DNA of 64,000 nt from Candidatus Reidiella endopervernicosa (GTDB lineage Bacteria > Pseudomonadota > Gammaproteobacteria > GCF-013343005): positions 1,408,501 through 1,472,500 of the forward strand of contig NZ_CP054491.1 of assembly GCF_013343005.1 (NCBI RefSeq), given 5' to 3'. The notes beneath the pieces were generated by a model that did no database searches, was not told the origin of the DNA, and worked only from the letters and a program-made list of their open reading frames with translations. The translations under genes and the position numbers were made by a program. Shown piece after piece: positions 58,289-64,000 of this stretch. How positions within the stretch are numbered: position 1 is the first letter of the stretch; every line of letters begins with the position of its first letter.

Positions 58289-59038
58289 GTGCGAATCGAT
58301 GTTGTAACGCTCTTCCCGGAGATGGTGGTTGGTGGTTGTAGTTTTGGTGTGACGGGTCGGGCGATCGACCGTGGTCTACTTGATCTGCAGACCTGGAATC
58401 CTCGAGACTACACTACTGATCGGCACCGCACCGTGGATGATCGCCCCTATGGTGGCGGCCCCGGCATGGTGATGAAATATGAGCCGCTGCACGATGCGAT
58501 CGGAGCGGCACGAGGCTCCAACGGCGAACAGCCGCACACCATTTTGATGAGTCCGCAGGGACGGCAGCTCGATCAGAACGGTGTTTTGGAACTTCTGCAG
58601 CGCCCCAGGCTGATCTTGGTGGCGGGGCGATACGAAGGGATCGACGAGCGAGTCGTTGAGACCGAGATCGACGAGGAGTGGTCGATCGGTGACTATGTGT
58701 TGAGTGGTGGAGAGTTCGCTGCCATGGTCATGATAGATGCACTGACCCGGATGTTGCCGGGTGCTCTGGGCGATGCAGAGTCGGCACAGCAGGACTCCTT
58801 TATGGATGGACTGCTGGACTGTCCACACTACACGCGACCCGAGCAGATGGCGGGAATGGATGTACCGGCAGTACTGATGAGCGGAGATCATGCGGCGATA
58901 CGTCGCTGGCGGCTCAAACAGTCACTGGGACGTACTTGGTTACGTCGACCGGATTTACTGCAGGACGTTGCTTTGGACAAGGAGCGTCGGCAGTTGTTGG
59001 ATGAATTCATGAGCGAGCACGGCAAGGTGTCGGGCTGA
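58289..59038 (+). CDS. trmD: tRNA (guanine-N1)-methyltransferase TrmD
   Basis: Methylates G37 of tRNAs with CNN anticodons, preventing +1 frameshifting. The 249 residues carry the SPOUT knot: [55 protein letters not shown]. The C-terminal domain contains [25 protein letters not shown] start (58289) directly after rimM. Catalytic Asp in HYTRPE region and the SAM-binding trefoil knot are present. Confidence 0.97.
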   Translation: MRIDVVTLFPEMVVGGCSFGVTGRAIDRGLLDLQTWNPRDYTTDRHRTVDDRPYGGGPGMVMKYEPLHDAIGAARGSNGEQPHTILMSPQGRQLDQNGVLELLQRPRLILVAGRYEGIDERVVETEIDEEWSIGDYVLSGGEFAAMVMIDALTRMLPGALGDAESAQQDSFMDGLLDCPHYTRPEQMAGMDVPAVLMSGDHAAIRRWRLKQSLGRTWLRRPDLLQDVALDKERRQLLDEFMSEHGKVSG

Positions 59039-59076
59039 CAGAATTAGTTAAATATTGATTTTAGTGGAGTAGAACC

Positions 59077-59439
59077 ATGAGTAATATCATTGCACAGCTT
59101 GAAGCCGAGCAGATGAAACAGGATGTGCCGGCATTTGGTCCCGGTGATACCGTCGTTGTGCAGGTTAAGGTTAAGGAGGGCGATCGTGAGCGTCTTCAGG
59201 CCTTCGAAGGCGTTGTTATCGCCAAGCGTAACCGTGGTCTCAACTCGGCCTTCACCGTTCGTAAGATCTCCAATGGCGAGGGTGTTGAACGTGCCTTCCA
59301 GACTCACAGCCCACTGGTTGACAGCGTTACCGTCAAGCGTCGTGGTGATGTGCGTCGTGCCAAGCTTTACTACCTGCGTGGCCTGACCGGTAAGAAGGCG
59401 CGTATCAAGGAGAAGCTCGATATCCGCCGCAACAAATAA
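59077..59439 (+). CDS. rplS: Ribosomal protein bL19
   Basis: Large-subunit protein at the subunit interface. The 120 residues ([14 protein letters not shown]) show [35 protein letters not shown], the [14 protein letters not shown] segment and [19 protein letters not shown]. Last gene of the operon; a strong terminator follows at 59464. Confidence 0.98.
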   Translation: MSNIIAQLEAEQMKQDVPAFGPGDTVVVQVKVKEGDRERLQAFEGVVIAKRNRGLNSAFTVRKISNGEGVERAFQTHSPLVDSVTVKRRGDVRRAKLYYLRGLTGKKARIKEKLDIRRNK

Positions 59440-59463
59440 ACGGATCTCAATCTGAAACGCTAA

Positions 59464-59504
59464 ATGCGGGCGTCCTGTGAAAACAGGGCGTCCGTATTTT
59501 TTTT
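59464..59504 (+). terminator. Terminator of the rpsP-rplS operon
   Basis: A 15-bp stem (59464-59478 with 59483-59497, three G-U pairs) with loop GAAA followed by a run of eight T (59497-59504). This makes the GTG at 59477 inside the stem an unlikely start for the next gene. Confidence 0.9.
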
Positions 59505-59515
59505 GGGTGTTGCCT

Positions 59516-61261
59516 ATGAAAATGCTATCGCAAGTCCAGACTCCTCTGCGCCTGTTGTCACTGGTGCTACTCCCCCTTATTTCGCAACCACTGTACGCAG
59601 AGACCGATGCACAGCTGCTCGATGAACTTGAGTTGATTGCTGCACGTGGTGAACCTGCGCTCGCGGCACGACTGCTTGAGCGTGTTGATCCCGCAACGGG
59701 GGTGGGGTCTTCGATGTGGCTGGAGTGGCAGTGGCAACATCTTGATCGTCTGGCGAGCGAGCAGCAGTGGCAAGAGTTGATGGCGCTGAGCGATGCGATG
59801 ATCAAACAAGGGGCAGAGGCGTCGGCACAGTTGCTTCAGCTTCGGGTTAAGGCGTTTCTGGCATTGAACAAGCCGCAATTGGCGCGTGCCGAGCTACAGC
59901 GACTTATCTGGCTCAGCCTTGAAGGGACAGACAGTGATCGTGTGCAACTGTTCCGACAGCAGGTGATTGAAAGTTACCTGCAGGAGGCGCGTTTTGACGA
60001 TGCGCGTGCTGCCATGGTGCGTTATCAACAGGACTATAACGACGAGAGTTATCAGTGGCGTCTGGTCGCAGCGGAGACGCTGCTGCGCAGCGGTCGATTT
60101 GGTGCGCTTGAGCCACTGTTGGCACAAACAGAGGGCGAGTCTTTCGAATTGTTACAGATGCTCGCGGCACTGCGTAGTGGGTCACGTTCTCCGACGCTGA
60201 TATGGAGCGATGCTCTGGCGGTAAGTGAGCGTGAAGGTGTGAAATCACCGCGCCATTTTCTGGGTGTGGCGGTCGAAGCGGCCCAACGAAGCAACGATCT
60301 GAGTGGCTTAACTACGGCATTGGAACGCTATCTGGCGCTGGATGACGAGCAGAGCAGTTTCTTCAATTATCACAGCAACGATCTGTGGCAGGCCTATCAA
60401 ACCTATGGCGAGGTGATTGCGAATGGGGCGCAGTTGCTGATCGGTCAAGATAGTGAGTGGCTAACTGAGGCGCAGCGGTTGCGGGAGACTGCGCCGCTGG
60501 AGTCTCGAGCGCTCTACGCATCGGTTTTACTGAACGCCAAAGCAGAGATGCATCAGCAGAATGCTCATACCGCCTTCGCCAGAATGGTCGGAGAGATACC
60601 AGAAGCGATGACACTACTGAAGAGGCTCTACCTCGATCGTACCCATATCTCCGATATCAAACGCCTGCCGGAGTCGGTGCGTTACCAGCTGGTCGAGGCA
60701 GGAATGGCTCAGGCTGATTCAGCGCTGCTCGATCTGATCGTTGAACTCGAAACAGCACCAGAGGGGGTTGTGAAGATCGATTGGCAATTGGCTCGAGCCG
60801 AGAGTCTGCTCTCGATCAAGCGGAATGATAGTGCCGTTTCAGAGCTATGGCTTGTCGTTGATAGTGATGAGTCGTTGGATGAGCAGCAATTTGGTCAAGT
60901 GATGGCGCTGCTGGGTCAAATGCGCGTCCTTGGGCAGTGGCAGGTGGCGATCCAGATGCAGCGCCAGTTAATCGAAAATAGCGTCCAGCCCGAGCGGCTA
61001 CAGCAGCTTCGTTTCGGTCTGGCCGATCTCTATCGGGGTGCGGGCATGAATGAGCAGGCAGCGATTAGCTATCTCGCTCTGGCGCGGCCAGGGGCAGATG
61101 GTGTGCTGGAGCCTTCTGCATGGATCGCGGCGCTTGAGGCGGCTGAGGCACTTCAGGCAGCGGGTCTCTCTGAGGATGCTGTGACACTCTATCAGCGTCT
61201 GCACGACGCAACCTCTGACCCACTGAGGCGTCAGTTAATCGAACGCCAGTTAGGAAGCTGA
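59516..61261 (+). CDS. Exported helical-repeat (TPR-like) protein of unknown function
   Basis: Not recognised as a known family. The ATG at 59516 gives 581 residues; the apparent GTG start at 59477 falls inside the rplS terminator. An N-terminal signal peptide (about 5-28, LLSLVLLPLISQPLYA) targets it to the periplasm or outer membrane. The rest is a chain of paired helices, rich in Leu, Ala, Gln and Glu, such as LLELRVKAFLALNKPQLARAELQRL-like repeats and AALEAAEALQAAGLSEDAVTLYQRL near the end, typical of TPR solenoids that hold partner proteins. No lipobox, catalytic motif or domain fusion is seen. It begins after a terminator and is followed by ogt, so it has its own promoter. Confidence 0.75.
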   Translation: MKMLSQVQTPLRLLSLVLLPLISQPLYAETDAQLLDELELIAARGEPALAARLLERVDPATGVGSSMWLEWQWQHLDRLASEQQWQELMALSDAMIKQGAEASAQLLQLRVKAFLALNKPQLARAELQRLIWLSLEGTDSDRVQLFRQQVIESYLQEARFDDARAAMVRYQQDYNDESYQWRLVAAETLLRSGRFGALEPLLAQTEGESFELLQMLAALRSGSRSPTLIWSDALAVSEREGVKSPRHFLGVAVEAAQRSNDLSGLTTALERYLALDDEQSSFFNYHSNDLWQAYQTYGEVIANGAQLLIGQDSEWLTEAQRLRETAPLESRALYASVLLNAKAEMHQQNAHTAFARMVGEIPEAMTLLKRLYLDRTHISDIKRLPESVRYQLVEAGMAQADSALLDLIVELETAPEGVVKIDWQLARAESLLSIKRNDSAVSELWLVVDSDESLDEQQFGQVMALLGQMRVLGQWQVAIQMQRQLIENSVQPERLQQLRFGLADLYRGAGMNEQAAISYLALARPGADGVLEPSAWIAALEAAEALQAAGLSEDAVTLYQRLHDATSDPLRRQLIERQLGS

Positions 61262-61300
61262 GTAGCGAGGCAGACTGCAGTTGATACGCTAGCTATTAGG

Positions 61301-61777
61301 GTGAGATACGGGGCCGTCGTTGCTACGCCAGTAGGGCGGCTGGGGATCGGTATCGTCAATCAGGCGTTAGCACGAATAGAATTTCTGCCATCGCAGCAGC
61401 CCGAGCAGGATCCCGATTCAAATCTGGCCGAACAGGCCGTGACTGAGTTGCTGAACTATTTTAATGATCCAGCGGCTCCATTTACTCTCCCACTCGATCT
61501 TCACGGCACCGATTTTCAGTGCCGTGTATGGAGCTACCTGTGCACGCTTAAGGTTGGGAGTCGTGTCAGCTATGGAGATGCGGCAAAGAGACTTGCAACG
61601 GCAGCACGAGCGGTGGGTGGCGCATGCCGGGCAAATCCACTGCCGATCATCATTCCCTGTCACCGTATCGTCTCGGCACAGGGGTGGGGCGGTTACGCGG
61701 GTGAGGTGGACGGCAATAATCTCGACATCAAACGCTGGCTACTCGAACATGAGCTGCAGATAGGGACTCGCTCTTGA
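61301..61777 (+). CDS. O6-alkylguanine-DNA alkyltransferase
   Basis: Suicide repair protein (Ogt type) that takes alkyl groups from O6-methylguanine onto a cysteine. The 158 residues contain the DNA-binding helix region (TDFQCRVWSYLCTLKVGSRVSYGDAAKRL), the Arg finger in AARAVGGACRANPLPIIIPCHRIV, and the active-site Cys in PCHRI. Start GTG at 61301 (ribosome site weak). It has no Ada regulatory N-terminal domain, so it is not inducible through itself. Lies between the TPR-like gene and htpG. Confidence 0.9.
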   Translation: MRYGAVVATPVGRLGIGIVNQALARIEFLPSQQPEQDPDSNLAEQAVTELLNYFNDPAAPFTLPLDLHGTDFQCRVWSYLCTLKVGSRVSYGDAAKRLATAARAVGGACRANPLPIIIPCHRIVSAQGWGGYAGEVDGNNLDIKRWLLEHELQIGTRS

Positions 61778-61845
61778 AATTCATCAGGATGCACCCATCT
61801 CTAGCGGGCGTATAAGAGTAAATTATTAAATGAGGGGTTTTATAG

Positions 61846-63741
61846 ATGAGTACCGACGCACATAAAGAGACATTGGGCTTTCAGACCGAAGTGAAGCAGC
61901 TGCTACAGCTGATGATCCACTCTCTCTACTCCAATAAGGAGATCTTTCTCCGCGAGTTGGTCTCAAACGCCTCCGATGCCTGCGACAAGCTCCGCTTCGA
62001 GGGGCTCTCCGATGACGCCCTGTTCGAGGGTGATACCGATCTGAAGATCAGGGTCGCCTTCGATAAAGAGGCACGAACGGTCACCATTAGTGATAACGGT
62101 ATCGGTATGAATCGCCAGGAGGTGATCGATAATATCGGCACCATCGCCAAATCGGGAACCCGCCAGTTCCTCGATTCACTGACTGGCGATCAGGCCAAAG
62201 ATGCCCATATGATTGGCCAGTTTGGTGTCGGCTTCTACTCTGCCTTTATCGTCGCCGACAGGGTGACGGTGACCACCCGTCGTGCCGGTCTGACTGCCGA
62301 GCACGGTGTGCGATGGGAATCGACCGGTGAGGGTGAGTTCACCCTCGAGACCGTCGACAGCGCACAGCGCGGCACCGAGGTAGTACTGCATCTGCGCGAG
62401 GAGGACGATGAGTTCCTCGACGGTTGGCGTCTGCGCTCCATTATTCGTAAATACTCCGATCACATCACCCTGCCGATCATGATGGATAAAGAGGCAGGAG
62501 CTGAAGATGAAGAGGCGCCTGAGGAAGAGGAGAAGGTCAATAGCGCCTCTGCACTCTGGGCGCGCTCACGTAGCGAGGTCAGTGAGGAGGAGTACACCGA
62601 GTTCTACAAACATGTGAGTCATGACTTTGAAGAGCCGCTGACCCATATCCATTCTCGTGTCGAGGGCAATCTTGAGTACACCTCGCTGCTCTATATCCCC
62701 AAACGAGCACCGTTTGATCTGTGGGATCGCGATCGTCGCAATGGCATTAAGCTTTATGTGAAGCGGGTCTTCATTATGGATGATGCCGAACACCTGATGC
62801 CCAACTACCTGCGCTTTGTGAAGGGCGTGATCGACTCCAGCGACCTGCCGCTAAATGTCTCGCGTGAGATTCTGCAGCACAACAAGGCCGTTGATTCGAT
62901 GCGTAACGGCTCGGTGAAGAAGGTGTTGGGTTTGCTCGAAGGTGTTGCCAAGAACGATGCGGAGAAGTATGCGATCTTCTGGAAGGAGTTCGGCAAGGTG
63001 ATGAAGGAGGGGCCAGCAGAAGATTTTGCCAACCGTGAACAGATCGCCAAGCTGCTGCGCTTCTCCACTACTGAGACCGACAGCGAGGAGCAGGACGTTT
63101 CACTCGAGCAGTATCTCTCTCGCATGAAAGAGGGGCAGGATAAGATCTACTATATCGCTGCCGAGAGTTTTGCCGCAGCTAAGAATAGTCCCCATCTTGA
63201 GATCTTCCGCAAGAAGGGTATCGAGGTGGTGCTGCTGACCGATCGTGTTGATGAGTGGCTGGTCTCGAGCCTGACCGAGTTTGACGGCAAGGCGCTACAG
63301 TCTGTTGCGCGTGGTGAGCTCGACCTTGGCGAGCTGGAGGATGAAGAGGATAAAAAGGCCAAGGAGAGTGTCGAGAAGGATTTCTCTGAGCTGCTCGGTC
63401 GCGTTAAAGAGAGCCTTGGTGAACAGGTTGATGAGGTTCGCATCACTCACCGCCTGACCAGCTCTCCAGCCTGCCTGGTGAGTGGTGAGGGCGGTATGGG
63501 AGCCAATATGGAGCGTATCCTGCAGTCGGTGGGGCAGGAGATTCAGGCCTCGAAACCGATCCTCGAGCTCAATCCCGAGCATATGCTGGTGAAACGTCTT
63601 CGCGATGAGCAGGATGGTGATCGCTTCGGTGACTGGAGTTCGATTCTGTTCGATCAGGCGCTATTGGCCGAAGGTGGTCAGTTGGAAGACCCCGCCTCAT
63701 TTGTGGCGCGTCTCAACCAGCTATTGATCGAACTCTCCTAA
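61846..63741 (+). CDS. htpG: Chaperone HtpG (Hsp90)
   Basis: ATP-driven Hsp90 chaperone of the cytoplasm. The 631 residues carry the GHKL ATPase N-domain ([57 protein letters not shown]), the middle domain (about 230-500) with [35 protein letters not shown], and the C-terminal dimerisation domain (about 510-631). ATG at 61846 after a GAGGGG site. Monocistronic; a hairpin follows. Heat control (sigma-32) cannot be seen for certain. Confidence 0.97.
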   Translation: MSTDAHKETLGFQTEVKQLLQLMIHSLYSNKEIFLRELVSNASDACDKLRFEGLSDDALFEGDTDLKIRVAFDKEARTVTISDNGIGMNRQEVIDNIGTIAKSGTRQFLDSLTGDQAKDAHMIGQFGVGFYSAFIVADRVTVTTRRAGLTAEHGVRWESTGEGEFTLETVDSAQRGTEVVLHLREEDDEFLDGWRLRSIIRKYSDHITLPIMMDKEAGAEDEEAPEEEEKVNSASALWARSRSEVSEEEYTEFYKHVSHDFEEPLTHIHSRVEGNLEYTSLLYIPKRAPFDLWDRDRRNGIKLYVKRVFIMDDAEHLMPNYLRFVKGVIDSSDLPLNVSREILQHNKAVDSMRNGSVKKVLGLLEGVAKNDAEKYAIFWKEFGKVMKEGPAEDFANREQIAKLLRFSTTETDSEEQDVSLEQYLSRMKEGQDKIYYIAAESFAAAKNSPHLEIFRKKGIEVVLLTDRVDEWLVSSLTEFDGKALQSVARGELDLGELEDEEDKKAKESVEKDFSELLGRVKESLGEQVDEVRITHRLTSSPACLVSGEGGMGANMERILQSVGQEIQASKPILELNPEHMLVKRLRDEQDGDRFGDWSSILFDQALLAEGGQLEDPASFVARLNQLLIELS

Positions 63742-63763
63742 GTATTAAAAATGTGATCGTTAT

Positions 63764-63790
63764 ACGAGGGCGGCTTCGGCCGCCCTCGTT
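63764..63790 (+). terminator. Terminator of htpG
   Basis: An 11-bp stem (63764-63774 with 63779-63789) closed by the very stable TTCG loop. Only two T follow, so termination may be partly factor-dependent. Confidence 0.65.
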
Positions 63791-63826
63791 GTGCGTGGCG
63801 ATCATTTGAATAGTAGTGATGAATAG

Positions 63827-64000
63827 ATGGAAGAGGTTATGCATACACGAGGATCGAATATTCGAGCATTTCTGACGCTTCTGTTGATGGTGGTGCTGTT
63901 AAGTGGCTGTAGTGCCGGTGTCGATCTGATCGAAGGAAGTTTTACCGCGTTGGGTGATATTTCAGCCAATCCTGCTGCCTTTGAGGGAAAAAAGGTGCGA
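63827..64000 (+). CDS. Lipoprotein gene, cut by the window end
   Basis: The first 58 codons of an ORF with an N-terminal signal peptide ending in the lipobox LLSGC (the Cys becomes lipidated), then AGVDLIEGSFTALGDISANPAAFEGKKVR. The last part resembles the start of an OB-fold envelope lipoprotein, but too little is present to name it. ATG at 63827; an alternative ATG at 63839 would still keep the signal peptide. Probably an outer- or inner-membrane lipoprotein. Confidence 0.65.
   Translation, partial: MEEVMHTRGSNIRAFLTLLLMVVLLSGCSAGVDLIEGSFTALGDISANPAAFEGKKVR

Overview
The window is an ordinary gammaproteobacterial chromosome segment of moderately high GC content, with one small low-GC accessory island. 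The organism assignment rests on gene order. The run queG / nnr-tsaE-amiB-mutL-miaA-hfq-hflX-hflK-hflC-yjeT-(hisZ)-purA ... rnr-(ompA-like)-rlmB-rpsF-priB-rpsR-rplI follows the Escherichia coli order, and yfjD-ypjD-...-ffh and rpsP-rimM-trmD-rplS are also typical. HisZ, a single-subunit FTR1 fused to cytochrome c, a short (about 300 residue) 6-phosphogluconate dehydrogenase and a type IV pilin with a sigma-54 promoter fit a free-living, environmental, flagellated or piliated gammaproteobacterium. Chromatiales-like sulfur oxidisers come to mind, but that is inference and I do not name a species.

Layout: 1-1000 holds pilA (sigma-54 promoter) and tRNA-Glu(CTC). 1023-5671 is one operon: pcnB, folK, a deoxynucleoside kinase, panB, panC, panD (tRNA/RNA 3' processing, folate, pantothenate). 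5783-14364 is a carbon-metabolism block: ppc and glgA on the minus strand, divergent from gnd-zwf-pgi. 14448-16384 has a SYLF-domain protein and queG. 16408-29411 is the conserved nnr-to-purA series (metabolite repair, tRNA modification, wall amidase, mismatch repair, Hfq, HflXKC). 29423-42100 is an insertion relative to the E. coli order. It holds a hypothetical gene, an island with inverted repeats around a frameshifted nuclease-like gene, a Fur-box-preceded FTR1 permease, sucA-sucB-lpd, a chemoreceptor and tRNA-Leu(CAG). 42125-51669 resumes with rnr, rlmB, the S6/PriB/S18/L9 operon, dnaB, alr and radA. 51685-54953 (minus) has PilZ, double-FHA, YfjD and YpjD proteins. 55181-63741 has a metallo-beta-lactamase-fold hydrolase, ffh, the rpsP operon, a repeat-rich exported protein, an O6-alkylguanine transferase and htpG. 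The last 170 bases open a lipoprotein gene cut by the window end.

Three genes (glgA, zwf and the island gene) each need exactly one extra base to become full length, two of them in short homopolymer runs. Either the assembly carries single-base deletions or these are very recent mutations. The most novel-looking part is the island at about 29.85-32.10 kb. A 475-residue PD-(D/E)XK-like protein lies between two inverted copies of a composite repeat. The two copies share a 33-base identical arm, and a second hairpin has an invariant 19-base loop with stems that have changed on both sides together. No rRNA, CRISPR array, prophage or complete insertion sequence was seen.
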